Shown piece by piece: positions 42,864 to 51,738 of a stretch of 64,000 nt of DNA. The notes below the pieces were generated by a model. The model saw only the letters and a list, made by a program, of their open reading frames with translations, ran no database searches and was not told the origin of the DNA. Position 1 is the first letter of the stretch; each line of letters begins with the position of its first letter. Source of the DNA: Blautia faecis (GTDB lineage: Bacteria; Bacillota; Clostridia; Lachnospirales; Lachnospiraceae); NCBI RefSeq assembly GCF_020554845.1, contig NZ_JAJCIA010000004.1:1-64000 (forward strand), in the 5' to 3' direction. The position numbers and the translations under genes were made by a program.

Positions 42864-43241
42864 TCACTTCAGTGCCTTTTCGATAAGGGACTGGAGCTGC
42901 TCGATACCGGCCTGTTCTGCCGGAGCAATATGGGGTCTTCCTGCCACACGACCGCCGCCGCGCTTGGCATGACCCTTTTCCAGCAGATGTGCCAGCTGGT
43001 AGCGGTTCTTGGAATGCACCACCATCTGAAGGCTCTGGCTGGATTCCGACTGTTTGGTCGCTACCCAGCTTTCCTTGTACCGCCCGGTTCTGGACGGTGC
43101 GCCGGACTGAATCTGCTCCTTGACGGTCTTGGCAGATTTACGGACAGCTTTCTTGACCTCGGTGGAGGCAAGGGTCGCATACTCTTTCAAGCCCTCATTG
43201 ATGGCATCTGCCATTTCATCGATGTTGACAGTTCTGCTCAT
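42864..43241 (-). CDS. HK97 gp10-like neck protein
   Basis: 125 residues. AVRKSAKTVKEQIQSGAPSRTGRYKESW and LAHLLEKGHAKRGGGRVAGRPHIAPAEQ are the HK97 gp10 family pattern, needed to complete the head-tail neck. The start overlaps the end of the head-closure gene by 26 bases. GGAGG lies 7 bases upstream. Confidence 0.88.
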   Translation of the reverse strand: MSRTVNIDEMADAINEGLKEYATLASTEVKKAVRKSAKTVKEQIQSGAPSRTGRYKESWVATKQSESSQSLQMVVHSKNRYQLAHLLEKGHAKRGGGRVAGRPHIAPAEQAGIEQLQSLIEKALK

Positions 43242-43572
43242 CCGGCTGCCTCCTTTCCAAACGGCAATGAATCTTCAGCGTTTTCTTCTGGAAATTCATC
43301 GGGTCAACGGATTCGATATTGTAGAGCTGCTCCCGGAAACGGATGCGGTAGCCAGTGGAAGTCAGGCCTCTCGTCTCACTGCACCAGCGGACCGTGAACA
43401 CCACACTCTTCTGCTCGGCTATGACCTCACCCTCTTCTTCCTGCGCCTGATAGGTCGAAGCGTAGGCAAAGCAGGTGAAATATTTCTCCCATGTGTTCCG
43501 ATGGTTTCCGACCTTATCGGTCACAACCGTGCTTTTCTCGATCGTGATCCGCTCATTCAGCTTCTCGATCAT
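43216..43572 (-). CDS. Head closure / head-tail joining protein
   Basis: 118 residues. LNERITIEKSTVVTDKVGNHRNTWEKYFTCFA and GYRIRFREQLYNIESVDPMNFQKKTLKI match the phage head-tail joining family (SPP1 gp16-like). It closes the portal channel after packaging. Stop and start of neighbours overlap on both sides; the ATG shares one base with the preceding TGA. Confidence 0.87.
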   Translation of the reverse strand: MIEKLNERITIEKSTVVTDKVGNHRNTWEKYFTCFAYASTYQAQEEEGEVIAEQKSVVFTVRWCSETRGLTSTGYRIRFREQLYNIESVDPMNFQKKTLKIHCRLERRQPDEQNCQHR

Positions 43573-43910
43573 CAGAACACCCCCTCCCTCACAGCAAACA
43601 GAATGGAACGAAGCGTCAGCATCAGCTGGTGATGGTCGGCTTCGTCCCGGTGCTCATAGAGATACCCCAGTGCATACAGAATCGCCACACGGCAGGTGCT
43701 GCGCAGGGCTTCCAGTTCCCTTGTAGGCTGTACTCCGTTCTCGGCATCCCGATCAGCGGCATTGACTGCCTCCCACTGGTCTTCCGATAAACGGCCCACA
43801 TCCTTGCACATCTGCTCCGCAGAAGATAAAAGGATGCCGATTAAGGCATCTTCATCGCTGCTGTCTACCCGGAGATAGGTCTTCGCTTCGTATAGCGGGA
43901 TCAGTGCCAT
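43572..43910 (-). CDS. Head-tail connector (adaptor) protein
   Basis: 112 residues, helical: IPLYEAKTYLRVDSSDEDALIGILLSSAEQMC and RVAILYALGYLYEHRDEA fit the gp6/gp15-like connector family, the ring that docks below the portal. GGAGG precedes the ATG. First neck gene after the capsid. Confidence 0.85.
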   Translation of the reverse strand: MALIPLYEAKTYLRVDSSDEDALIGILLSSAEQMCKDVGRLSEDQWEAVNAADRDAENGVQPTRELEALRSTCRVAILYALGYLYEHRDEADHHQLMLTLRSILFAVREGVF

Positions 43911-43936
43911 AACCGGCTCCTCCTTTCCTGGCTTTC

Positions 43937-45142
43937 TTAGCCCTGCGGTGCCATCTGCAGAAGCTGTACGGCTTCCGGCAGGATCAGCTTGCCATCCACA
44001 CGCTGGGTGGTCAGGAAGCCGACCTGATCAGTACGGGCATACAGCTCGTTCAGACGGCGGAAGGTGCGGTTCTGGCGGTCAGCCACCCAGTAGTAGCTGT
44101 AATCGCCAAAGGCTATGACCTTGCTGCCACCCTTGATCTCCGGCATGAAGGCGGAAGTCTTCAGCGGACGGTTCAGCAGGGTATCAGGCTTGCCGATCTC
44201 CAGACCAGGCTTCCAGATATAGTTGCCGTTGTTGTCCTTGATGGTCATCAGCTGCAGCACCAGGGCTTCGTTGCAGAGGAACTGTGCCTTCTTGCGGTAC
44301 GGAGCCTTCAGTGCGTAGTAGAGCTTAAAGATCTCATCGAAGGTAACGGCATCCTTCTGGGCAGCGGTCACACCGACCTTGGCACCGCCAGTCTCAGCCA
44401 GCAGACCCAGAGGCTTGCCCACACCGTCACCGGTGATAAAGGCGCGCTCCTCTGCGTTGCCCATACGCACACCGAAACGGCGGGCGATATAGGTGGCAAG
44501 GTCGAATGCGGAGTCGTTCAGCAGCTCATTGGAGATCTTGATCATAGTGCCCAGCTTGTACGCAGACAGCATGGTCTGACCGAAGGTGGTATCGCTCTCC
44601 GGGATCTCCTCGCCCTCATCGATCCAGCTTGCCTCACCGGTATCCTCCGCGATAGGAATCTTGCGGGTGCCGGAGCTGGTGCGGATGACCGTTGCCATGC
44701 CACGGAAGATGTTATTCTCTTCCAGTGCCTCCACCAGCTTCTTCTCAAACTCATCGGGAACGGTAAAGCCGCCCTCAGTGTCCTCACCCACAGACAGGGC
44801 ATTGCGGACTTCGCCGTAATGGCCACGGTTGCGGATCATGTTCCAGAAGTTCTCGGCATACTCGGCAGTGGCAGTCGGCTTGACATCCTTCTTGGCACCG
44901 CTCTTCGGGTCAGCGTGGACAGGGCTGGAAGTCGGTGCGGACAGCTGTGCCTCGATCTGTGCCTGCTGCTCCAGACGCTCAATCTCTGCACCCAGGTCCT
45001 TGACCTCCTGTGCCATCTTGTTGTACTGCTCCACGGCCTCAGCCTTTACCAGACCGTTCTCGCCGCGGTTCTTCTCCAGAAAGTCCTTGGTCTGCTCCCA
45101 GAGAGTGTTGCGCTTGGTGCGCAGTTCCAGAATCTTACTCAT
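43937..45142 (-). CDS. Major capsid protein, HK97 fold
   Basis: 401 residues from ATG 45142 (GGAGG 9 bases upstream). N-terminal coiled-coil delta domain to ~95 (TKRNTLWEQTKDFLEK, EVKDLGAEIERLEQQAQIEAQL), a Lys/Ser/Pro linker, then the HK97 body from ~110 (ALSVGEDTEGGFTVPDEFEKKLVEALEENNIFR). The delta region should act as internal scaffold and be removed by the adjacent protease before head expansion. Confidence 0.92.
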   Translation of the reverse strand: MSKILELRTKRNTLWEQTKDFLEKNRGENGLVKAEAVEQYNKMAQEVKDLGAEIERLEQQAQIEAQLSAPTSSPVHADPKSGAKKDVKPTATAEYAENFWNMIRNRGHYGEVRNALSVGEDTEGGFTVPDEFEKKLVEALEENNIFRGMATVIRTSSGTRKIPIAEDTGEASWIDEGEEIPESDTTFGQTMLSAYKLGTMIKISNELLNDSAFDLATYIARRFGVRMGNAEERAFITGDGVGKPLGLLAETGGAKVGVTAAQKDAVTFDEIFKLYYALKAPYRKKAQFLCNEALVLQLMTIKDNNGNYIWKPGLEIGKPDTLLNRPLKTSAFMPEIKGGSKVIAFGDYSYYWVADRQNRTFRRLNELYARTDQVGFLTTQRVDGKLILPEAVQLLQMAPQG

Positions 45143-45203
45143 AGTACGTTTCCTCCATAAATTTGTGATGGTTGATTGGATATAAAAACAGCCTGGATGC
45201 ACA

Positions 45204-46115
45204 TCACTTCATGCACTCAAGCTGTTTCATCAGGATATTGTAAGGGATGCTGCCATCCTCGGTCTTGCCGTCCATGTCAAGAACAGGTCCCAGATTGGCA
45301 GGCGGTTCTGCCGGAGGGGTCGGCTCTGCGGACGGTTTCGGGTCAGCTGGCGGCTCGGCATCCGGTTTCTTTGGTTCAGTGTATTTCTGCCCCACATCTT
45401 CCGGCTTCACACCCAGACGGTTCAAGACGATTAGATCCATCTGACGGCTAGAGAAAAGGTGCCCTGCCGTATCCTTCTGGAACGGCTTCTTTTCTTCGCC
45501 CTCGCCCGGTTCACTGTCAGGGTCTTCTTCCGGATTTTCCGGGTCTACCGGGTCACTGTCCGGCTCCTCCTCTTTCTTTGCAAAGAGGATCTCGTCTGCA
45601 AAGCCCAGCTCCACCGCCTTCTTCGCATTCATCCAGGTCTCATTGCTCATAAGGTTGGCGATGCGGGCGTGGCTGAGGCCGCTCTTCGCTGCGTAGGCAT
45701 TGATGATGCTTTCCTTGACCTCGGTCAGCACCTCGATGGCCTTTTCCATGTCCTTGGTGTTGCCCATCGCAACGGTGCTGGGGTCATGGATCATCAGCAT
45801 GGCAACAGGACTCATCTGGACAGTGTCACCGGCCATCGCCACAACGGATGCAGCAGATGCCGCAATCGCATCGATCTTGACCGTGATACTGCCCTTGTAG
45901 TCCTTAAGCATGGTATAGATCTCAGCAGCGGCGAACACATTGCCGCCCGGAGAGTTGATCCAGACGGTCACATCCCCCTCGCCGGATTCCAGCTCATCCC
46001 GGAACATCTGCGGCGTTATTTCATCGCCCCAGAATGATTCCTCATCGATGGGGCCTTCCAGCCGGAGGATTCTGGTATCGTCACTGTTTTTGATCCAGTT
46101 CCAGAATTTCTTCAT
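45204..46115 (-). CDS. ClpP-like prohead protease
   Basis: 303 residues. The ClpP fold is clear at ~17-190: WINSPGGNVFAA, IAASAASVVAMAGD with the nucleophilic Ser, and MLMIHDPST with the catalytic His. The C-terminal ~100 residues are acidic and Pro-rich (EEEPDSDPVDPENPEEDPD). In phages this protease matures the capsid protein. The start overlaps the portal stop by 4 bases; the acidic tail may be a scaffold-like extension. Confidence 0.9.
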   Translation of the reverse strand: MKKFWNWIKNSDDTRILRLEGPIDEESFWGDEITPQMFRDELESGEGDVTVWINSPGGNVFAAAEIYTMLKDYKGSITVKIDAIAASAASVVAMAGDTVQMSPVAMLMIHDPSTVAMGNTKDMEKAIEVLTEVKESIINAYAAKSGLSHARIANLMSNETWMNAKKAVELGFADEILFAKKEEEPDSDPVDPENPEEDPDSEPGEGEEKKPFQKDTAGHLFSSRQMDLIVLNRLGVKPEDVGQKYTEPKKPDAEPPADPKPSAEPTPPAEPPANLGPVLDMDGKTEDGSIPYNILMKQLECMK

Positions 46116-47509
46116 CGGGTTCTCCTTCCATTTTTCCGTGGCTTACTCTCACTCAGCCGATTATCGCTGTCAGGTTCTTCTTCCGGGTCGGGCTGTGTTT
46201 CTTTCGGCTGATTCTGCTGGGCTGCGGCAGCTTTATTCTGCTGTGCCACCCCTGCATCTTTCAGCTTCACATAGCCGCCGTTCAGGTAGTAGTCGTCACC
46301 GCCCTCCTCTGCCGGGATGAGATCCATGTTCTCCAGACGATGCACATCATTTGGAGAGAGGAAGCCGTTGCTGATGCCGGTCGCATAACCGTTCATCCGG
46401 CTCTGGTAATCGCCACGGAGCAGACCATCCACATTGAATTTCGGGAAGTAGGTATCCTGCTCCTCCTCCAGCAACAGATCCTTGATGATGCCCTGCTCGA
46501 TGCGGACAAGCCACGGGGTCAGGGAGTGCATCACGAAGTTCAGCGACTGGTATTCAATGTTGGAGAAGGTCGCCCTGGACAGGTCAGCCACCAGATGCGG
46601 AGGCACACGGAAGATGCGGCAGATCTCCGTCACGGAAAACTGCTTCGTCTCCAAAAACTGGCTGTCCTCCGGCGGCAGGGAGATCGGTTTGTAGGCCATG
46701 CCCTCTTCCAGCACAGCCACGCGATGGGCATTGGCTGCACCGCCATAAGCCGCTTCCCAGCTATCCCGGATACGGTTCGGGTCTTTCACAACGCCAGGAT
46801 GTTCCAGCACACCACTGGGCTGTGCGCCGTTCTTGAAGAAAGAGGAACCGTATTTATCTACCGCAATGGAAGTACCGAGACTGTTCTTCATCATGGCGAT
46901 TGGTGAAAAACCGATCAGCCCATTGAAGCCCAGTCCCGGCACATGAAAAATCTCGTCCCGGCGGAAGTAGATGTCCTTGTTCTGCTCTCCCGGAACTTCA
47001 TCCGTGTATGCGTGGTAGATATAATAGAGCTCGCCGCTCTCATCCCGGTCCACTTCGACATTTTCCGGTAAAAGCGGATACAGACCAAGCACCGTGTTCT
47101 TGCCATCCCGGACGATCTGTGCATAGGCGTTGCCCCAGAGGAGCAGGTGGGTCATCAGTGTTTCCCAGAAGACAAAGGATGTCATCTCCGGGTTGGGCTG
47201 GCGATACAGGATCTTGTACAGCGGATGATCCCGTGCCTTTTCCTTGTTGCCGTTGTTGTCTGTCACCCGGTAGAGATGCAGCGGCAGTGCCGCAATGGAC
47301 TCTGCCAGCAGACGGACACAGGCATATACAGTCGGGATCTGCATGGCGGCTTTTTCATCCACCTGCTCCCCGGCATTGGAACGCCCAAACACAAAGGTCT
47401 GCCCGGAATCGCGGACATTATCCGTGACCTGCGGCAGACCTTCTTTTGGCTGTTCTGTTTTGGGAGAATCCCTTGGGTTCTCAAACCCCATCCATTCCCA
47501 GAATCCCAT
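46112..47509 (-). CDS. Portal protein, HK97 type
   Basis: 465 residues. AAMQIPTVYACVRLLAESIAALPLHLYR, HPLYKILYRQPNPEMTSFVFWETLMTHLLLWGNAYAQI and the tail LSPNDVHRLENMDL are standard portal segments. It forms the dodecameric DNA gate. The C terminus is Gln-rich and low complexity. Its ATG overlaps the previous stop (TAATG), and its stop overlaps the protease start. Confidence 0.93.
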   Translation of the reverse strand: MGFWEWMGFENPRDSPKTEQPKEGLPQVTDNVRDSGQTFVFGRSNAGEQVDEKAAMQIPTVYACVRLLAESIAALPLHLYRVTDNNGNKEKARDHPLYKILYRQPNPEMTSFVFWETLMTHLLLWGNAYAQIVRDGKNTVLGLYPLLPENVEVDRDESGELYYIYHAYTDEVPGEQNKDIYFRRDEIFHVPGLGFNGLIGFSPIAMMKNSLGTSIAVDKYGSSFFKNGAQPSGVLEHPGVVKDPNRIRDSWEAAYGGAANAHRVAVLEEGMAYKPISLPPEDSQFLETKQFSVTEICRIFRVPPHLVADLSRATFSNIEYQSLNFVMHSLTPWLVRIEQGIIKDLLLEEEQDTYFPKFNVDGLLRGDYQSRMNGYATGISNGFLSPNDVHRLENMDLIPAEEGGDDYYLNGGYVKLKDAGVAQQNKAAAAQQNQPKETQPDPEEEPDSDNRLSESKPRKNGRRTR

Positions 47510-47724
47510 TAAGCCTTATCCCCCTTCTCCAGTTCCGGCAGACCGGCAAGGCTGGTGCCAAGGGACGCAACACCTGCCACGATCACTGCACTGCCGACCG
47601 CCATCCAGTCCACACTGCCGCCGGGCATCTGTGTCACGACCAGAGCCGCACCAGTCTGGAACATCGTCTTTGCAGCACGGATGCCGGCTGCCTTCCACCA
47701 TTCTGCACTCATCAGATACTTCAT
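47509..47724 (-). CDS. r1t-type holin-like small membrane protein
   Basis: 71 residues from ATG 47724 (GGAGG 8 bases upstream; TTG at 47739 lies on top of that site). MSAEWWKAAGIRAAKTMFQTGAALVV followed by VDWMAVGSAVIVAGVASLGTSLAGLP is the two-helix pattern of r1t holins. The place between terminase and portal, far from the lysis genes, is odd. It may be a second holin or an anti-holin. Confidence 0.75.
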   Translation of the reverse strand: MKYLMSAEWWKAAGIRAAKTMFQTGAALVVTQMPGGSVDWMAVGSAVIVAGVASLGTSLAGLPELEKGDKA

Positions 47725-47748
47725 TGTGTTTTCCTCCAAATCTTCATA

Positions 47749-49374
47749 TCAAAAAACGATCATGTCACGTTCGTCGTAGACGCTTCCCTGCTGCTGACCT
47801 TCATTTCGGATGCAGCGGTCCAGCGCCATGATCGCAGCGACGATACCATCGATCTTCTCCGGCGACTTCGCCTTGGTCGGCTTGATGTTGCCAGCCGGGT
47901 CGGTATCCACGACCACATTCCCCGCCATCCATGCCATGACCGGATTGCCGCCGTGGATGATCCTGCCTTCCATCAGGAGCTTGTAGAACTCCTTGGTAGG
48001 CGGGCTCATATCTTTGAATCCCTGACCGAAAGGAACGACTGTGAATCCCATCCCCTCAAGGTTCTGGGTCATCTGCACGGCTCCCCATCGGTCAAAGGCA
48101 ATCTCCAGAATGTGATAGGTCTTGCCCAGCTCCTCGATAACCTTTTCGATAAAGCCGTAGTGGATGACATTTCCCTCGGTCGCCATCAGGTAGCCCTGCT
48201 GATACCAGACATCATACGGAACGGATGCCCTGCGCACCCGCTGGGGGATCGTGTCCTCCGGTATCCAGAAAAACGGAAGCATGATGTACTTCTCCTCTGG
48301 AACTCTGGGCGGGAACATCAGCACAAAAGCCGTGATGTCTCCAGTGCTGGACAAGTCCAGTCCTCCATAACAGTCACGGCCTTTAAGTGCTTCCATATCG
48401 ATTGGCTGATTGCCGAGGTCATAGATGTGTTCCGGGATAAACCGAGTCAGCGAGGACACCCACATGTTCAGACGAAGCTGCTTGAACACATTCTCCTCTG
48501 CCGGGTTATCCAGTGCTTCCTGATATGCATCCCGGACACGCTGGATCTGAATGGTCTGCCCCAATGAGGGATTTGCTTTATACCAGTTGGCTTCATCATG
48601 CCAGTCATCCTCATCTGTCAGTCCATAGACCACAGGATAAAAGGTGTGGTCGATCTTACGTCCAGCCAGCAGGTCAAGGGCTTTCATGTGGAGCTCGTAG
48701 CAGATGCTCTCCTTGTCCGTGCCGGCCGTGGTGATCAGGAAGAACAGCGGCTGTTCACGGGCGTCACCGGAACCTTTGGTAAGGACATCGTAGAGTTTCC
48801 GGTTTGGCTGGGCATGAACCTCATCCAGAACAAGACCCGACACGTTCAAGCCGTGTTTCGTTCCAACTTCAGCAGACAAGACTTGATAAAATCCTGCGTT
48901 CCCGTAGTTCACAATGCGCTTCGTAGCCGCCATGATCTTGCACCGTTTCAAAAGTGCCGGGGTCATCTGCACCATCTGGTGGGCAACATCAAAAACGATG
49001 GATGCCTGCTGGCGGTCAGCTGCAGCACCATAGACTTCGGCAGATGGCTCATTATCGGCAAAAAGCAGATACAAGGCCACCGCAGCGGCAAGCTCGGATT
49101 TTCCGTTTTTCTTGCCGATTTCGACATAAGCCGTGCGAAACTGACGGTTCCCTTTTTCGTCCACGATGCCGAACACATCCCGGATGATCTGCTCCTGCCA
49201 CGGAAGCAGCCAGAACCGCTTTCCTGCCCACTTACCTTTGGTGTGTCGGAGGTTCTCAATAAAGGTTACTGCCCGATCTGCTTTTGCGGCATCGTAATGG
49301 CAGCTGGGAAGCATGAACCGACTTGGTTTATAGTCCTTCAGTTTTGGATAGTTTTTCGGTCTGCACTCTGCCAT
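47749..49374 (-). CDS. Terminase large subunit
   Basis: 541 residues. Walker A-like VEIGKKNGKSELAA near 87-100, Walker B VSGLVLDEVHAQ near 180, coupling motif FFLITTAGTD near 212, and nuclease Asp in YGGLDLSSTGDITAF near 332 and near SPEKIDGIVAAIMALDR at the C terminus. HK97/Terminase_1 type; it packages DNA into the prohead and cuts it. It starts on the small-subunit stop (TGATG). Confidence 0.94.
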   Translation of the reverse strand: MAECRPKNYPKLKDYKPSRFMLPSCHYDAAKADRAVTFIENLRHTKGKWAGKRFWLLPWQEQIIRDVFGIVDEKGNRQFRTAYVEIGKKNGKSELAAAVALYLLFADNEPSAEVYGAAADRQQASIVFDVAHQMVQMTPALLKRCKIMAATKRIVNYGNAGFYQVLSAEVGTKHGLNVSGLVLDEVHAQPNRKLYDVLTKGSGDAREQPLFFLITTAGTDKESICYELHMKALDLLAGRKIDHTFYPVVYGLTDEDDWHDEANWYKANPSLGQTIQIQRVRDAYQEALDNPAEENVFKQLRLNMWVSSLTRFIPEHIYDLGNQPIDMEALKGRDCYGGLDLSSTGDITAFVLMFPPRVPEEKYIMLPFFWIPEDTIPQRVRRASVPYDVWYQQGYLMATEGNVIHYGFIEKVIEELGKTYHILEIAFDRWGAVQMTQNLEGMGFTVVPFGQGFKDMSPPTKEFYKLLMEGRIIHGGNPVMAWMAGNVVVDTDPAGNIKPTKAKSPEKIDGIVAAIMALDRCIRNEGQQQGSVYDERDMIVF

Positions 49375-49853
49375 CAGCTTCCACCTCCTCCCAGCAGATT
49401 TTCCATCTCATCGGTAGCATCCGCAGGACCGCCGTCTGAAGCAATGATGCGGCTTCGGGAGGACGGGGTCAGGCCGAACTGCTCTGCGAACTTGTTCATG
49501 ATCTTCAGATAGGTCTGTGCGATGGACACCTGCGGCACCTGCTGCCAGTAGCCGGACGGGGTCTTGACAATGGTGCCGTGCTGGGTGATGAACTCCTCTG
49601 CCTCCTTCCATCGGGCATATGCCTGACAGTAACCGGCAAAGGCCGCCATATCCACTTCGGTCAGGATGCCGATGGCTTCCATCTGTTTTGCAAGTCTGCG
49701 CCACTCTTTCTTTGCTTCCGGCTCCAGCCACTTCGGACAGGCCGGTGCTTTCTTGTTGGGCTTCGGTTCGCTGGTGTTCAGCGGATGCTTGCCCGGATTG
49801 CCTTCCAGCTCCTTCATGGCGGTCGGCTTTGGTTTTCTGCCTCTGGTAGCCAT
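49374..49853 (-). CDS. Terminase small subunit, P27 family
   Basis: 159 residues. RGRKPKPTAMKELEGNPGKHPLN is the P27/Terminase_4 N terminus; the middle is helical (WLEPEAKKEWRRLAKQMEAIGILTEVDMAAFAGYCQAYARWKEAE), which in this family recognises the packaging site. GGGAGG precedes the ATG. First gene of the late operon. Confidence 0.92.
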   Translation of the reverse strand: MATRGRKPKPTAMKELEGNPGKHPLNTSEPKPNKKAPACPKWLEPEAKKEWRRLAKQMEAIGILTEVDMAAFAGYCQAYARWKEAEEFITQHGTIVKTPSGYWQQVPQVSIAQTYLKIMNKFAEQFGLTPSSRSRIIASDGGPADATDEMENLLGGGGS

Positions 49854-49883
49854 TGGCTTCCCCTCCCTTCTGTAAAAATGGGT

Positions 49884-49912
49884 AAAGAAAAAGGACCTCC
49901 GAAGAAGTCCTT
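49884..49912 (-). terminator. Terminator ahead of the late operon
   Basis: Minus strand AAGGAC, loop, GTCCTT, then TTTTCTTT. It lies between the early small genes and the terminase, so late expression needs a start or antitermination between here and 49853. Confidence 0.65.
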
Positions 49913-50006
49913 AAAATATCATTTTCCCAAACGAGAAACTTTTTCGTATGAATAGTAAGTAGTTTCCCATTTCGACAACTTTATATAAAACACATCGGAT
50001 ACGAGG

Positions 50007-50029
50007 CACAGCCCCTTTTCGGGGCGTGT
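50007..50029 (-). terminator. GC-rich hairpin after the first small gene
   Basis: Minus strand CACGCCCC, GAAAA loop, GGGGCTGTG; no clear T-run. Just downstream of the stop at 50045, so possibly a weak terminator. Confidence 0.4.
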
Positions 50030-50044
50030 ACCTTTTGGGTGCTG

Positions 50045-50422
50045 TTATGCGTTGGGGTTGGCTTCCTTCCAAGCCTCGTACTCATCGACCAGCTCCGCTT
50101 CCTCGATGACCTGCCAGACGCTGCAGAAGCGGCTTCTCTGCTGCTCGATCTCCGCTTCTGTCCAGTCTTCCGGCTTGCGGCTCATGTCGTGGTAGGCATC
50201 CATCTCCGCTTTCGTCCGGAAGAAAAGGATCTGCTTCAGCTTCAGCGTTTCCTCGTTGTTCCGCAGGCTGTACCGCTTGTCTTCTGCCGCCTTGCAAAGG
50301 CTTCCGAGGTCGCTGCAGCTGAGGGTCATGTCCTGCTTGAAGGCGATCTCGATGCCGATCAGCTTCTTCTCGGTGTCGGCTTCCTGAATGTTCTTGAGGT
50401 AGGTTTTTGCTTTGTTCGTCAT
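50045..50422 (-). CDS. Phage protein of unknown function
   Basis: 125 residues from ATG 50422 (GGAGG 9 bases upstream). Soluble, highly charged, helical (TNKAKTYLKNIQEADTEKKLIGIEIAFKQDM, LSCSDLGSLCKAAEDKRYSLRNNEETLKLKQ). No family recognised. Served by the repeat promoter at 50481-50509. Confidence 0.65.
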   Translation of the reverse strand: MTNKAKTYLKNIQEADTEKKLIGIEIAFKQDMTLSCSDLGSLCKAAEDKRYSLRNNEETLKLKQILFFRTKAEMDAYHDMSRKPEDWTEAEIEQQRSRFCSVWQVIEEAELVDEYEAWKEANPNA

Positions 50423-50480
50423 GGTCTGTATCCTCCGTGTGTTTTGTTTTCCGTAGGGCTTTTCCCTTCGTTGTGACTGT

Positions 50481-50509
50481 ATATTACCGTCACTGCCCGG
50501 ACATAGCAA
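50481..50509 (-). promoter_or_regulatory. Repeat promoter P1
   Basis: TTGCTA, 17 bases, TAATAT on the minus strand, with GTGACTG-like end replaced by AGTGACGG just before the -10 seen in its sisters. Drives 50045-50422. Confidence 0.8.
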
Positions 50510-50621
50510 GCGGCTATGCCGCACGATCATACACACCTCTTTTTGTCGGATTTATGTGTATTTCCACACTGGAGAAATCCGCCACTACGAGCAAAAGCCC
50601 CCGAAGGAGCTCTGCCCTTTT

Positions 50622-50906
50622 TCAGTGTGCGTTCTTGATGCACCACTCGATCGCGTGACCGGCATCCGTGTAGGTCTCATCGGAAATCTTCAGAAGCTCC
50701 AGTCGGCACTCAATCGGTGACCAGCCTTCCTCTGGGTCTTCCACAAATCCGTATACCGCTCCCTCCAGCATGCCGTTCCAGTTCATCTGGGCAACCAAAA
50801 CCCGGTCACCGAACTGCATGATGCTGTCGTAGCAAGGTCTGAGTCGGTCGTAGAAACTCTCAATGCTGATGTTGTTTTCTGGAAAGTCGATCAAATGCTT
50901 TTTCAT
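50622..50906 (-). CDS. Phage protein of unknown function
   Basis: 94 residues, acidic (MKKHLIDFPENNISIESFYDRLRPCYDSIMQ...). GGAGG 8 bases before the ATG. Aromatic-rich, single small domain; no family recognised. Monocistronic under P2. Confidence 0.6.
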   Translation of the reverse strand: MKKHLIDFPENNISIESFYDRLRPCYDSIMQFGDRVLVAQMNWNGMLEGAVYGFVEDPEEGWSPIECRLELLKISDETYTDAGHAIEWCIKNAH

Positions 50907-50963
50907 GGTGAATTCCTCCGTGTTTTCGTTTTTCCCTTGGGGCTTTCCCCTTTCGGTATGTGC

Positions 50964-50992
50964 ATATTACCGTCAGGTGCAGCAGATAGCAA
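50964..50992 (-). promoter_or_regulatory. Repeat promoter P2
   Basis: TTGCTA, 17 bases, TAATAT; preceded by the shared GATCGTGTAC element. Drives 50622-50906. Confidence 0.8.
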
Positions 50993-51041
50993 GCGGCTAA
51001 AGTACACGATCTTCTGCCCTGAATACCAAGCAGAATGTACA

Positions 51042-51248
51042 TCACTCTGCATCCTGCTCCATGAGTTCCACAATGGTATCGTAGAAGAACTGCGGGTCAT
51101 ATGCCAGCGGTTCCCGTCCGGCTTCCTTATCCATCCTGATCTGGTCTTCCACCATATCCTCGGCATCCTCCAGCGTAAAGGCATCCTTATCGCTGTCCTC
51201 CATGTGGTTGTAGATTTCCACGATGACATCCATCATCCGCTCTTCCAT
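51042..51248 (-). CDS. Small acidic phage protein
   Basis: 68 residues from ATG 51248 (AAAGGAG 6 bases upstream). Helical and very acidic (MEERMMDVIVEIYNHMEDSDKDAFTLEDAEDMVEDQ). Unknown function; cotranscribed with 51377-51568. Confidence 0.6.
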   Translation of the reverse strand: MEERMMDVIVEIYNHMEDSDKDAFTLEDAEDMVEDQIRMDKEAGREPLAYDPQFFYDTIVELMEQDAE

Positions 51249-51376
51249 GTGCTTCTCCTTTCTGGCGCATCCACGCCGCCACATCTGCCCCTGTGTTGGA
51301 CGTTGTCGGTTCATTCGGATCGTTTTGCCACCCGTGGCACAAGCCCCTGTGTGGGGCTGTGTCGGGGGCTGTCGGT

Positions 51377-51568
51377 TTATCTGGTCATCCGTCCCAGCAG
51401 GTAGGCTTCTTCCATTGCTTTCTGGATGCCCCAGACCGGAACCTCAATGAAGTCCTCGCTGTCATTATCGCGGGCTTCGAGGTCGCCCCGGCTGTCTATC
51501 GCTGCCATCAGGCGCTTGGCGATCTCCAGCAGGGCTTTTTCCTCTTCCTTGGTGATGTTCTTCTTCAT
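51377..51568 (-). CDS. Small phage protein
   Basis: 63 residues (MKKNITKEEEKALLEIAKRLMAAIDSRGDLEAR...). GGAGG 7-8 bases before the ATG. Unknown function; first gene after P3. Confidence 0.6.
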   Translation of the reverse strand: MKKNITKEEEKALLEIAKRLMAAIDSRGDLEARDNDSEDFIEVPVWGIQKAMEEAYLLGRMTR

Positions 51569-51612
51569 GGTGGTTTCCTCCGTTTTTCTTGGTTTTCCGT
51601 TTCGGTATGTGC

Positions 51613-51641
51613 ATATTACCGTCTATGTCACACACTATCAA
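51613..51641 (-). promoter_or_regulatory. Repeat promoter P3
   Basis: TTGATA, 17 bases, TAATAT. Drives 51377-51568 and probably 51042-51248. Confidence 0.8.
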
Positions 51642-51738
51642 GCGGCTATACTACACAAATATGTTCCCCCGGAACTGTGCGTATTACGGCAGAAGAAAAG
51701 GGCCGCCGTTTCCGGCAAGCCCCATGTGTTTCTCTGGC

